DNA of 64,000 nt from Lineus longissimus (GCF_910592395.1 NC_088314.1:5580001-5644000), one strand, 5' to 3'; counted from the stretch's first letter, positions 51,201 to 59,185 are shown. Made by a program: numbers and translations. The notes: generated from the sequence alone by a model not told the origin.

Positions 51201-51431
51201 AAGCAATTGTAGCTTCAAACACACAAGTTGTTTAATGAATTTCGTGGGTCCAAATGAGTTAGTATTCATTTAAACATTTCAAAACCTTAATGCAATGTTT
51301 ATCCTCTTTCAGGTACCATGAAAGATGTTAATTTACCCTCGCGGACTGTGGACGATTCCTACCTCACCTCATCACCAAACAAATCAGGAAGCGACTACCT
51401 ATCGTTACTACGGAGGAACTACCTCTTATAG
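7392..51431 (+). CDS. ANKRD26: ANKRD26-type ankyrin-repeat, coiled-coil protein (53-exon model, 3,077 aa)
   Basis: In vertebrates ANKRD26 is a centriolar distal-appendage protein that recruits PIDD1; this copy is assigned by architecture. The start MKKFLKIGKSKK, then YDLREKDLPKLHKAAWTGD and five or six ankyrin repeats, is the typical N-terminus. After it come an acidic disordered region (about aa 237-1023), an ER/K helix (about 1024-1157), a Ser/Asp-rich stretch, a giant acidic exon (1392-2067), about 900 residues of coiled coil and a short tail ending in YLSLLRRNYLL. All 53 exons have GT-AG boundaries and consistent phases, summing to exactly 3,078 codons with the stop. That is much longer than human ANKRD26 (about 1,700 aa); the acidic exons and the giant exon account for most of the difference. 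Some short exons may be optional. One possible extra exon near 25.4 kb is not in the model because its phase does not fit. Confidence 0.88.
8256..11351 (+). other. Intron 2 of the ANKRD26-type gene (3.1 kb)
   Basis: This interval lies between the donor AAG|GTATGT at 8256 and the acceptor TTACTTTTCAG ending at 11351. I see no exon-like frame with splice sites and no recognisable mobile element. The 60-90 codon open frames on both strands show no family signature and are at the length expected by chance in AT-rich DNA. Confidence 0.5.
11768..11826 (-). repeat. tRNA-derived SINE-like fragment in intron 3
   Basis: The minus strand reads TGGCCTGGTGGTTAAGGC, an A-box and D-arm like those of serine or leucine tRNAs. 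CTTCAGCCTCATGATTGGAAG and GGTCAAATTAT follow in the places of the anticodon arm and a decayed B-box. It lies in the intron between 11525 and 11910. The body and tail of the element cannot be delimited. Confidence 0.4.
13046..16286 (+). CDS. ANKRD26: ANKRD26-type gene, exons 6-11: linker and first Trp-acidic SLGLG motifs
   Basis: Exons are 13046-13231, 13551-13571, 14014-14114, 14378-14428, 15814-15892 and 16027-16286. After the last ankyrin unit (GWSAEDCAAIEGHHSCSQLI) the sequence turns Ser/Pro/Gln-rich and disordered. Exon 8 encodes DSWDSEEESLGLG and exon 11 encodes DSWNDDESSLGLG, two clear copies of one motif. Exon 7 is only 21 bp (symmetric, phase 1-1) and exon 9 only 51 bp (phase 0-0), so either could be skipped without a frame change. 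Their boundaries are the least certain in this block. The neighbouring introns hold no other feature that I can support. Confidence 0.72.
16778..20205 (+). CDS. ANKRD26: ANKRD26-type gene, exons 12-20: acidic region with repeated Ser-x-Trp-Asp motifs
   Basis: Exons are 16778-16852, 17251-17329, 17568-17725, 17930-18007, 18168-18545, 18983-19051, 19440-19514, 19768-19806 and 20140-20205. Motifs, in order, are NSDWDDTAAD (exon 14), LSDWDTTAEE (15), ESEWDSTVAEE (16), PSDWDSSAIDN (17) and GSEWDSVDGDE (18). From exon 14 to 20 all internal boundaries are in phase 0, so each short exon is a removable cassette. Exon 16 (126 codons) is mostly Asp and Glu, with runs of 8, 6 and 7 Asp encoded largely by GAT, which will be prone to slippage and length variation. 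The region is probably disordered and strongly negative. Confidence 0.8.
20938..23766 (+). CDS. ANKRD26: ANKRD26-type gene, exons 21-25: further Trp-acidic motifs
   Basis: Exons are 20938-21036, 21975-22145, 22624-22746, 23322-23441 and 23632-23766, all in phase 0. Motifs are SSGWDSPGQE (exon 21), SSAWDSTVVEN (22), then NSDWDSTEAES and ESAWDSD (both in 24). Exon 22 continues into a proline-rich stretch with repeated KEAPPP/KEVPPS units (about aa 855-897). Exon 23 encodes DYSDDFEEDAGS with no tryptophan. Exon 25 leads through ISEWEVERRKQK into the charged helix that follows. A possible optional 90-bp exon at 21600-21689 (open in phase 0) is left out because its composition is unlike its neighbours. 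Confidence 0.8.
22452..22486. repeat. Short hairpin in intron 22
   Basis: GATTTTTGTGACTG is followed after seven bases by CAGTGACAAAAATC, its reverse complement with one mismatch. It lies 138 bases before exon 23 and would form a 14-bp stem in the pre-mRNA. No function is implied by the sequence. Confidence 0.5.
23126..23141 (+). repeat. Poly(G) run of 16
   Basis: An uninterrupted run of sixteen G in intron 23. It could form a G-quadruplex and will vary in length through slippage or sequencing error. Confidence 0.8.
24013..24585 (+). CDS. ANKRD26: ANKRD26-type gene, exons 26-27: ER/K-rich charged helix
   Basis: Exons are 24013-24240 and 24412-24585 (about aa 1024-1157). The sequence is almost entirely Glu, Arg, Lys and Gln, with stretches such as RLAEERERQEREERERKHRE and REREEEERRRKEEAEKQAAE. 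These show the i to i+4 salt-bridge pattern of a single alpha helix or a coiled coil. It separates the acidic disordered region from the next Ser-rich exons and could serve as a rigid spacer. Both exons begin and end in phase 0. Confidence 0.85.
24586..28439 (+). other. Intron 27 of the ANKRD26-type gene (3.9 kb), with a possible extra exon
   Basis: This interval holds the MITE-like element at 25477-25658 and a possible exon at 25379-25437. That exon would encode PAIPTIILDWDMTDEPDAK, a clear relative of the upstream Trp-acidic motifs, and ends at a good donor (AAG|GTATGG). Its only acceptor, ATATCAG, lies about 45-60 bases after a pyrimidine-rich stretch with no earlier AG. The entry phase (one base upstream) does not match exon 27, which ends in phase 0. 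Nothing else recognisable was seen. Confidence 0.5.
25477..25658. mobile_element. MITE-like element, copy 1 (182 bp)
   Basis: The ends are inverted repeats: it begins TACAGTGGAACCTCCCTAAG, and the reverse complement of its end begins TACAGAAGAACCTCTCTATT. The interior holds several copies of CTCTCTATTAAGGACA-like sequence. It has no coding capacity. A second copy of the same length lies at 53377-53558. Similar inverted-repeat elements with 'AACCTCTCTATTAAGGACA' ends are, as I recall, common in several marine invertebrate genomes. No clear target-site duplication was found. Confidence 0.65.
28440..34167 (+). CDS. ANKRD26: ANKRD26-type gene, exons 28-32: Ser/Asp-rich linker and first coiled-coil segment
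   Basis: Exons are 28440-28513, 31967-32182, 33345-33544, 33705-33837 and 34087-34167 (about aa 1158-1392). Exon 28 (NSFDHEGIEGGSGNFE) joins exon 29 exactly in phase (GA|G). Exon 29 encodes a charged helix (RQIKARREKAEKELEDARLR) and then a Ser/Asp stretch (SMSHPSLDGSLEDEDTYTSD). Exon 30 is Ser/Thr/Asn-rich (SLNLNG near its end). Exons 31 and 32 (ILRMQEQLREHKRLLEKEKS; ARSNLEQNKVELESKLRSLE) are heptad-like coiled coil. Exon 28 is short and isolated between two introns of more than 3 kb. I accepted it because its phases fit on both sides and its splice sites are good. Confidence 0.75.
28514..31966 (+). other. Intron 28 of the ANKRD26-type gene (3.5 kb)
   Basis: AT-rich sequence with no exon, repeat family or RNA gene that I can support. 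The open frames of 60-110 codons on both strands show no family signature. Confidence 0.5.
32223..32625. repeat. 45-bp minisatellite in intron 29
   Basis: About nine copies of a 45-bp unit: TTGTTGCC recurs at 32223, 32266, 32311 (as CTGTTGCC), 32356, 32401, 32446, 32491, 32536 and 32581. After the first interval (43 bp) the spacing is exactly 45. The unit core is CAACTCAGATTTCAAGTTGT followed by GAACTGCAACAG. Because 45 is a multiple of three, the array is open in a frame on each strand (15-residue repeats). The exon 29 frame is closed at once by TAA overlapping the donor (32184-32186), so the array is intronic. Confidence 0.9.
35758..37782 (+). CDS. ANKRD26: ANKRD26-type gene, exon 33: giant acidic exon (675 codons)
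   Basis: A single 2,025-bp exon (about aa 1392-2067) in a gene whose other coding exons are mostly 60-380 bp. It is rich in Asp, Glu and Ser and probably mostly disordered. Features are RVSF at 35984-35995 within VRRRVSFRRKS, a match to the PP1-docking RVxF consensus; a helical stretch (SEDIASVHEDLEKLIGKINK); a possibly folded stretch near the end (ERLPQRLQDIFFKLDETEEF); and entry into coiled coil (NEEIEKRKNAEVLLQKTKQQ). The frame is open up to a TGA at 35645, but the part before 35758 is the acceptor region. The acceptor is a tandem CAGTAG, so the exon may begin at 35758 or 35761, both in frame. The donor CA|GTAAGT joins the next exon in phase. I recognise no domain in most of it. Confidence 0.82.
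38308..43482 (+). CDS. ANKRD26: ANKRD26-type gene, exons 34-42: long coiled coil, first half
   Basis: Exons are 38308-38392, 38693-39034, 39195-39329, 39544-39765, 40512-40678, 40954-41101, 41865-42053, 42221-42436 and 43363-43482. The chain is continuous heptad-pattern coiled coil with few helix breakers, for example KTELGMRNLQMELRSKESLI, AADKLKTELYGTKLELDRLK and TEKDTQKQHAQMYESVAVAS. The start corresponds to the CCDC144C-type coiled coil found in ANKRD26 relatives. Splice phases join without conflict. Coiled coils of this kind drive dimerisation and scaffold assembly at centrioles; that role is inferred from the family. Confidence 0.87.
38485..38660 (+). repeat. tRNA-derived SINE-like element upstream of exon 35
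   Basis: TAGCTCAATG at 38491-38500 matches an A-box, and GTTCAATCCCG at 38540-38550 matches a B-box. They lie 49 bases apart, the usual spacing for a tRNA-type internal Pol III promoter. A non-tRNA body follows and fades into a (GAT/GGT)-rich tail at about 38620-38655. The cloverleaf is incomplete, so this is a SINE rather than a tRNA. The 3' boundary is approximate. Confidence 0.55.
44034..50522 (+). CDS. ANKRD26: ANKRD26-type gene, exons 43-51: long coiled coil, second half
   Basis: Exons are 44034-44105, 44615-44713, 45409-45477, 46572-46696, 47319-47388, 47537-47635, 48374-48544, 49439-49654 and 50344-50522. Coiled coil is interrupted by acidic exon 45 (FHPVDETDGGPMGDDQD) and resumes with IAQLERTKQESVAIADEEKR. 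Exon 50 (HFVERADLERVRQEYEVKAR; LEEVNAYLEEQAQAREKLDH) and exon 51 match the conserved C-terminal coiled-coil block of ANKRD26-family proteins (the DUF3496-type region, as I recall). All phases agree. Exon 45 is symmetric (0-0) and could be optional. Confidence 0.87.
46080..46350 (+). repeat. tRNA-derived SINE-like element in intron 45
   Basis: GGTTCGAGTCC at 46134-46144 is a near-perfect tRNA B-box. TGGCTATCTGT at 46085, 49 bases upstream, sits in the A-box position but is a weaker match. About 200 bases of non-tRNA sequence follow. The end is a guess based on the return to ordinary AT-rich intron. Confidence 0.45.
49961..49984 (+). repeat. (TAGTT)n microsatellite
   Basis: Four copies of TAGTT and a partial fifth, inside the intron between 49654 and 50344. 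Confidence 0.85.
50870..51431 (+). CDS. ANKRD26: ANKRD26-type gene, exons 52-53: C-terminal tail and stop
   Basis: Exons are 50870-51060 and 51313-51431, ending in TAG at 51429-51431 (about aa 2975-3077). The coiled coil ends in LERQRMRAS. A Ser/Asn/Gly-rich tail with a short helix (IRNELNRSIAKHLEAS) follows, and the chain closes with DYLSLLRRNYLL. The tail layout (disordered link, a short helix, then a Tyr-Leu-rich terminus) is in keeping with ANKRD26-family proteins. Splice phases agree (A|GT). Confidence 0.87.
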
Positions 51432-51500
51432 CACTGAAAGACAATTGTTCTAAAAATAAACAATTTTGTGAAATGAGAATAAACCTCGATTGAATTGAAA
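51432..51500 (+). other. Very short 3' UTR and poly(A) signals of the ANKRD26-type gene
   Basis: Two AATAAA hexamers lie at 51455-51460 and 51478-51483, only 24 and 47 bases past the stop codon. If the first is used, the 3' UTR is about 45 bases. A longer alternative 3' end cannot be excluded. Confidence 0.6.
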
Positions 51501-54500
51501 AGACATTTGGACTTTTCATACGTTTTGTACGACAGTTTATATGGTCACTGGGGTACCAGTCGTGCGTAAGTGCACATATTCTCTGGAGACTTGTGATTAA
51601 ATGTTAGTTCATGAGAGCGGGTTCTGGAATTTGTGGCAGGCCAACTTGCAAAGCATCATCAGTTCATTGAGTTCTTTGCAGTGAAACAAGATTTGTACTT
51701 TAAACTGGATTAAGTCTCAGGTTTGATTGATAAACTGAATAGCATGCATATTGCATGTTCTCCCATGTGTTAACGTTAGGATATTAGGTTCTTGGTTTGT
51801 ATTTAGGCAGCATTGTAGATTTCTACCAAGGCTTTATTTCAACCAATTGCTTGTAGATAGAAAGGAGATTAAGTTATTATTCCCTGTAGCTGTGATATCT
51901 TGTTTAATAATGAGAACTATTGACGAACAAGGACTTTTATCACCAACTGATTCCGCAATTGTGAGATTTCATGGCAATACTGTTCTCAACGTGTTGTGAT
52001 ATTTTCTACTTCTTATCTGATGTCAGAAACTATGCAAAAAAAGATCCGACAATTCAGTGTTTGAAAAATCCTTCCTGAAGGCCTATCTCAATATAGCATT
52101 TCATGCTTTGTCCATAGAAATTGTACATGTCCATACAAATTGACCTACCACCTCAAATGCCAGTGGAACTTGAGTGTCAAATTGTAGAACTGATTTACAC
52201 ATTTCAAGGTCACTGCTTTTAACCTTTGTTTTAAATGTTAAAAAGATCATTTTAAATTCGGATAGTCAAACATGTCCCAATGTTGTTACAGATTGTTTGT
52301 TTAGGTTCAAGAATGTTAAAGATTTTAAACAATGTTTATGCAGACACAGCCACTAGATACATACAATAGTGTTAGACTTGTTATTTTCGTCTCTGGATTG
52401 AGAAATCTTATCCACTTGAGTGACATTTTCATTTTCAATTCTGTACAAATATTGAAATCTTTTAAGAAAATCTTCAGAAGATACACAACCTCATCCTCTG
52501 TTTATACTACTGCTTTCAATGCCTGTGCTAGAAACCTTAATAAGACAAATTACTGTTGTTTAGGACAGGACATCTGATCAAACTTGAAATGATTCATTTG
52601 TACCCATGTCTTCATATCAAACCAAAGAAGATAACACCATGTTTGTAAAAACACTTTATGGTTGCTTGATATCTTTCCATTCTCGAACTCTCATTACTCT
52701 GATTCTAGTACTTTTCGAATCTTCATCTCTTTCTCCACATGTAGTATAAGCAGAAAGGGATCTATTATAAAGATAATGTCACTCAGTGGATGTGAGAAGT
52801 AAAGGCTGTTGGAGCATTCTGAACTTCTTACTTCTATATCCAGTGGCTGGGTCTTCTTTGCCTTTGAATTACTTGTTTCAAGGTCTGCACACATATTTCA
52901 AACTCCATAAATATGCTCTCTTTACCTATTCATGGAGTTCTCTCTGATATTGAACAACTCCTCTCGAATGAATATGGGATGCAGTTATTTAGGTTAACGA
53001 AATAAGGGAGGAAAAGAGTCAAAATATCCCATTCAAAATAGAGTTTAGAATATTTGTAGAATTTGAAATGTACAATAGTCACATAGTCATGGAAGTAGTT
53101 TTTTGTCACGACAGGAAAACAAAATCATGGCTGTCGCATAATTTGCAATGGATACACTTAGACTTGTGGTTCCCTAATTTCTGCCTTGAAAATGCTGTCT
53201 TTCTCAGCCAATTTGCTGAGTTTCACTACATACTGTCCCTATGAGCCAAAGGGTGAATAGATTTCAAAATAACAATGCCTTAACTAATCTGATTTATATT
53301 AAAGGTTGTATTTTAGAATTGACCATATTGGTGTGATCATTGGCCTTGAACACATATGTGCCTATTCAGTATACGTGGACAGTAGAACCTCCCTTAGCAG
53401 ACACCTCTCTATCAAGGACAACCTCTCTATTAAGGACACTAGTTTTGGTCCCAAATTGGTTGTTTCCATTCAATTTGGCCCCTCTCATCAGGACACCTCT
53501 CCATTAAGAACATCATTTGTCAGTTCCAGGGGTGTCCATGATAGAGAGGTTTTAATGTGTATTCAGCTGGATTTTGGAGAGGCAGAAAGTTAGTGTTGGG
53601 GAGGTAGAAAATAAATTATTTTTGAGGTGTAAGTCAAGATTGACCAGCGTGATAGAATGCGGATGCCTGCTATGATTGGCAGTGTCTGTTGCTACTGTTA
53701 GCATAATTACCGATCCACTCAGTCTCAAGTCTAAACTGAATGAAGCCACAATACGAAACATACTCATATAATTTGAAGATGTACAATTATTTATTACCAA
53801 AAGTATTATAGTTAATCAAAAAAATAAAGGTCTTTTATATGTAACATTGATTTTGAAATTTGTTCCTTTCCTGGTAGACAATGCTTACACTTATGAGAGA
53901 ATATCATTTTCATTGCACTCTGTTTGACCCTGAAAACCTATCTGGGCATTAAATTGGGTCCAGACAAATCCTTGCCGGTCAGGATTCTATCTAACAAATC
54001 GACAAATATTTGTTCACAGCAAATCTCATGGACTAACCCCATCAATGCCGAATATGGCTGATGGAATTGTCCTTGATATAGAAATTGCCTTCTGGCCCTC
54101 ACCAAGTCCAGATGTGGCTTTTCTGCTCTGAGAAGACATGCCCATGTACCCTAGTTGGCAAATAATGTAGCTAACTTGAAGTACTAGTATCTCTTGTATC
54201 ATTTCTGTCTTGGCTTGGATATTTAGCTCATTTGATGCACTTTCATGATCAGGACACCCAGTAACAATGATGACATAGTGTTGGAGACAATGGTACATCT
54301 CACCATTGGGTCTTTCAGTATGAGCGAGAGTGTGCGAAAAAAAACCCAGCAACTGCAGCCCTGAAGAAGAGAATAAAATGTGTCAGACCCTTTATGTGTC
54401 TGAAAGAAAAGCACCAAGAAAATCACAGGAAACCCTGTATAACTTTGGTTGTCATTCTCAACAGGGACCATCAAATCATGATTTTGAAACATGTGCTGCT

Positions 54501-54930
54501 CTCTTTAAACCTTAATAAAACTAAACTTTTATTATGTAACGAAGCAACGTAGCGGAACGAAACCAACACCATTGCTTTAAGTGATCCCATAATAGGCCAC
54601 ATACCAAAATTCAGCTCCATAACCCATCTCCTTCATGGATTTTGACTTCTACCCCTCTTTTTTCTCAAAATTTTCCTTCAAAGCCAAAATCTACCTTGGC
54701 TCCAGGTCACACAGATTTTATAATGTACAGCAGATAGATTGTTTCAAAATGGCTTAAGACCTTGGACGAGGTATTTTTGAAGTGGTCAGCATCCGTAAAC
54801 CGTGAATGATATTGAAATATATTTTTTTTAGTATCTGAGAATAAAAGATAAACTGATACATCCTATAAGGAAATTTTGATATCGGCGCTAGTTTTTTGTG
54901 AAAAATGAAAATATCACGAAAATCTGCCTC
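51500..54930. other. Intergenic region with one MITE-like copy
   Basis: AT-rich sequence. Apart from the element at 53377-53558 I see nothing recognisable. A 108-codon minus-strand frame at 54026-54352 reads smoothly but has no known motif, and no splice partner was found. Confidence 0.5.
53377..53558. mobile_element. MITE-like element, copy 2 (182 bp)
   Basis: It aligns from end to end with the element at 25477-25658 and is exactly the same length. Both share AGAACCTCCCTTAGC- or GGAACCTCCCTAAGC-type starts, the interior GGTCCCAAATTGGTTGTTTC, and ends containing GATAGAGAGG or AATAGAGAGG. Scattered substitutions suggest two old insertions rather than a recent duplication. No coding capacity. 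Confidence 0.65.
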
Positions 54931-57105
54931 CCTATACCCAGGCTCTCTCAGAAAAATATCTGAGATGCCCAGTGACCAAGGCCCGAACATGGAGACATCG
55001 TCACCAACCAGTCATTATCGCACCAGTTGGACATACTGTTTCAATCTGCATTACTATACACCAGGTTGTCTCAGAAAGTGTCTGTGAAGCCTTGGACCCA
55101 AGGACCGGACATGAAGACATCATCACAACCAGTCATTTGGACATACTGTTTCAATCCACATTACTATACATCAGGTTGTCTCAGAAAGTATCTGTGAAGC
55201 CTTGGACCCAAGGACTGGACATGAAGACATCATCACAACCAGTCATTTGGACATACTGTTTCAATCCACATTACTATACATCAGGTTGTCTCAGAAAGTA
55301 TCTGCGAAGCCTTGGACCCAAGGACTGGACTTGAAGACATCATCACAACCAGTCATTGTCGCACCAGTTGGACATACTGTTTCAATCCACATTACTATAC
55401 ACCAGGTTGTCCCAGGCAGTGTCTGTGAAGCCTTGGACCCAAGGACTGGACTTGAAGACATCATCACAGCCTATCGTTGTGGCACCAGTTGGAGATACTG
55501 TTTCAATCTGCATTACTATACACCAGGTTGTCTGAGAACGTGTCTGTGAAGCCTTGGACCCAAGGACTTGACACGAGGACATCATCACAACCTATCATTT
55601 TCGCATCAGTTGAACATACTGTTGGACAGTGTCATAATGTGGTCACGAACTACCATGGTACAAAAAGGTCGTACCGTTTCAGATTGGCTCAGTATACGCA
55701 TGAACTCTCAGAAAGGTGTCTGTTTCGCCTGGCAACCATTGGCTGGAGATGAAGACATCGTCACAACATGTCATTTTGGCACCAGTTGGGCTGCCCTAAC
55801 CCAACAAAGGATTCTAAGAATCTGTGAAGCCTTCAGTTATGGATATGAAGACTTCATCACAACCTATCATACTGGCACAAGTTGGTCAGACTGTTTCAGG
55901 CTGCCTTACTATACACAAGGTGTCCCAGAGAAGTCACTGTGAAGACTTTCACCAAGGGCAGAAAGGTATCTGTGAAGCCTTGTGATCAAGGCCTGGACAT
56001 GAAGACATCGTCATAACCACCAGCGATTGTCGCTCCAGTTGGACATATTGGTACTGTTTCCACCTGCCTTGTTATACTCATTATGGCTCAGATGAGAATC
56101 TGTGAAGCCTTGTCAGTAAGGTGAGGACATGAAGACGTCATCACGACCTATCATTGTGGCATAAGTGAGTCACATGTTGCAATATTCTGCCTTTCTCTAC
56201 ACAGGGCAGACATGTCCAGTTGGACATATGGCTTGCCCAACACAGGATGTCTCCGAAAGGAACTTTGTAAAGCCTTGTATTAACCAATGGCTGGACATGA
56301 AGACAGCGTCACAATATGTCAATGTTGCACCAGATGGACCAATTGGACATACTGTTTCATACTGTCTTACTATACCTAGGAAGGATCTGTAGAGCCTTGT
56401 AATCAATGGCCGGACATGACGACAGCGTCACAACCAATATTTGTGGTACCTTGTTGGACATTCAGTTTCAGTCAGCCTTGTTGCTGACATGATGTTTCAG
56501 GAAGGATCTGTAGAGCCTTGCAATCAATGACTGGACATAAAGACAGAGTCACAACCTATATTTGTGGTACCAGATGGACATAGAGTTTCAGTCTAGCTCT
56601 GCCTTGTTGTTGACAGGATGTTTCAGGAAAGATCTGTAGAGCCTTGTTATTTATGGCTGGACATGAAGACAGCGTCACAACCTATCTTATTGGTTCCAGA
56701 TGGACATTCAGTTTCAGTCCGCCTTGTTGTTGACAGGATATCTTAGGAAGGATCTGTAGATCGGAGCCTTGTAATCAATGGCTGGACATGAAGACAGCGT
56801 CACAACCTATCGTATTGGTTCAAGATGGACATTCAGTTTCAGTCCGCCTTGTTGTTGACAGGATATCTTAGGAAGGATCTGTAGATCGGAGCCTTGTAAT
56901 CAATGGCTGGACATGAAGACAGCGTCACAACCTATCTTTATGGTACCAGTTGGACATTCAGTCAGTACAGGATGTCTCAGAAAGGACCTGTATAGCCTCA
57001 AGGTCCAGACATAGAGACACTGTCACAACCTGTCTCTCTCGCACCAGTTTTCATACTGCTGCAAAGGAGGGAATCTTCTCTCTGTACACAGGATGTTGCA
57101 GAAAA
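54931..57105. repeat. Degenerate tandem array, basic unit about 121 bp
   Basis: At least 17 units, marked by the core GAAGACATCATCACAACC or close variants, whose AGAC falls at 54993, 55115, 55225, 55335, 55456, 55577, 55753, 55849, 56003, 56133, 56301, 56420, 56541, 56667, 56792, 56917 and 57015. Regular units are 121 bp, or 110 bp when an 11-bp block (GTCGCACCAGT) is missing. The downstream half (56.3-56.95 kb) is a second subfamily of 119-126 bp with GACAGCGTCACAACC and TTCAGTTTCAGTC. The middle is irregular (96-176 bp). No reading frame runs through the array, because neither 121 nor 110 is a multiple of three. Confidence 0.9.
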
Positions 57106-57599
57106 ATGGAATCTTTTTTTCAGAGTGTCAAATAGGTAAATTCAGGGCTAACACAGCCCAGTGAGACATCAAGTGCCAAGCCTTTTTTTGATCAGCTGAT
57201 AGCTCTGGGTCTGCCTCGTAGTTGGCCGAAATGCATTGACTGGGGAGCATTCCCTTTCTGGCTCAGCTGGAACTTGTAGTTTTGTCCAGGTTGGAAGATA
57301 GATCGTCTCCAATTCTAAATTGCCCCATGCTGCGCTTGGCCTGACACGTTTTATTGGAGGCAGCTTCGCGGGCCTGAGGTCGCATAATGTTGCAAATGCT
57401 GGACATTTCCAGCAGAATCAGTTGTCATTCTTAATTAGTCCAAAAGTCATTCCTTGTGCCATATAAAAAAATATTGAAAATATCGAGAGACGGCCCCTGT
57501 CCCTGGCAATACGAGATCAAGTAAATTAGCACTAATATCAAACATAGGTTTTTTTAATTCTTGGAACCAGGCGTAAAATCTGTCTTACTATAAGCTAGC

Positions 57600-57870
57600 G
57601 AAACGCGGAGAACCTTGAAGCCATCAACGCGCGAACTCCAGATTTTGCCCATCCTAAACCCACATCCTAAGGAATCGCTCCTCCGACCCTGCACTCAAAT
57701 GCTCTGATTGGGGACACTAGTTTTTGCGCTTTTTTCGGCCAATGCGGAGGAAATGATAGAAATGCATGTCAGATACTTGTTACACTCCGGACGCAGTGGA
57801 CCGGCTTCGCGCTGTCGCCCGGAGGACGATCAGGATGACGAAATGGACGGCATAGGAGTCTAGGCCGGAG
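57600..57870 (+). promoter_or_regulatory. Candidate promoter with CCAAT boxes
   Basis: A patch with more CpG than its surroundings (for example CGCGCGAACTCC, CTTCGCGCTGTCGCCCGG). It carries an inverted CCAAT box (ATTGG at 57707-57711) and a direct one (CCAAT at 57739-57743). It lies just before an ATG at 57871. No TATA box was seen. Which gene it would serve is unknown. Confidence 0.3.
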
Positions 57871-58107
57871 ATGTCTTGTTTCCTCACGACTGTGTCTCTA
57901 TTGTTGACTTATGGAGAAGAACTGGGCGGTGGGCTCGGAGAAAATCAATCAAGAACGAGCGCCATTCGTCCAAACGCAATCAAATTTTTGAATGGACAAG
58001 GCTTGGTGCCTGTCATGAAAGACATTGTCACAACCAACTATTCGTCCCGCTATTCATTGATGAATGACGGTGAAAGACGCTATCAAAGATTTTTCGGAAT
58101 ATCCTGA
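57871..58107 (+). CDS. Possible small ORF (78 aa), unrecognised
   Basis: An open frame beginning at the first ATG after the candidate promoter and ending in TGA. The N-terminus (MSCFLTTVSLLLTYG) is hydrophobic, like a weak signal peptide; the rest has no known motif. The stretch VMKDIVTTNYSS, and the DNA under it (ATGAAAGACATTGTCACAACC), matches the core of the 121-bp array just upstream. The ORF may therefore be a diverged unit of that array rather than a gene, or the array may derive from an old exon. Length and composition alone do not support coding. Confidence 0.18.
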   Translation: MSCFLTTVSLLLTYGEELGGGLGENQSRTSAIRPNAIKFLNGQGLVPVMKDIVTTNYSSRYSLMNDGERRYQRFFGIS

Positions 58108-58689
58108 ATTCGGAAAGGTGACAGAGAAAAATTACCAGGGAAAGAAATTTGATTTAGGGTCTAGGTAATATTATAAGGGCAGAGACCTGTATTCATCCAC
58201 GACCGGAAGTGTGGCACAGTCACATAGAGCTTATCAAAATGTCAAGTTGTGGTAAATACATGGCTGGGATGGACCAAAGTGGAATTAATTCTCAATCTGT
58301 GGTTGATTCTTAATCTACAGAGTCAGGCCATCACAGAAATATGCTTTTTGATAATATATTTAAGAAAATGTGGTCTCACTGGTCAGTTTAGAACTTGTAC
58401 TTTGACAGGGCCATATCAATGCGCCAGTGACGTTTTGATGGATATGGTGTACGGAAATCTTTTTTTCTCAGGCAATCGGTATTGGAATTTTTTTAAACTT
58501 TATTATGCTATTGGCAAATGGTTCTTCTTGACACGTATAAAATTTTGTGCAGATTGATTGGTCCAATGAGTACTTTTTTCACCAAAACCTATGCACAACA
58601 ATGTACACGTAATGTACACATGTTTTAATAGAGGACTCTGGCCATAATACACAGGATTTTTTTTTAATTGCCGCCAAAAAATTGCTCCG

Positions 58690-58847
58690 CCTGTACGCCC
58701 CATCCGCCTGGAATGATAATGACGTAATCACACGATCGTCTGACCACGTGCGGAATTCTTCTGTGTAGCGGCATTTATGTTTCGAAAGTTCTCCGTTTAA
58801 TTCTCTGATTTCACCTCTATTTCGTGCAGAAAGACAACTTTTGGATG
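58690..58847 (+). promoter_or_regulatory. Candidate promoter and first exon with donor site
   Basis: GC-richer sequence with a CRE-like TGACGTAA at 58720-58727, an E-box CACGTG at 58745-58750 and CGCCCC/CCGCC elements nearby. It leads into a possible leader ending TTTTGGATG|GTAAGT, with an excellent donor at 58848. If this is a first exon, the start codon would be its last three bases. The next exon is unknown; a good acceptor occurs at 60592, but the frame from this ATG closes there after seven codons. Confidence 0.3.
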
Positions 58848-59185
58848 GTAAGTTCATAGATTATGTATCTTAGCCTATCCATATTCCGATTTGTTTGCGT
58901 TTCTTGCGCTATCGGGGCAATGATAAAGGAATTTTGTGCGGTTGGCAAAAATTTTGATGGCGGCGTCCCGGCACGGCGATTTTTTTCATAAAAAAACACA
59001 TACGATTCTATGTTCTATGATATTCACCAAAGTGCCGGAGCCAGGTATTCTTATTCTGTGTGTAATTCTGCATCTGGTAAACTGAACTACGTGGAGATTT
59101 TTACCATTTTTGATGGTGAAAATCATGTTGAAACTGACCAATCCAGTGCGATAACTGATATTTCGGCGTCCATTTTGCATGAACT

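Noticed and set aside
54931-57105. CRISPR-like appearance of the repeat array
   Set aside because: Units are contiguous with no unique spacers, diverge gradually, and the genome is clearly eukaryotic.
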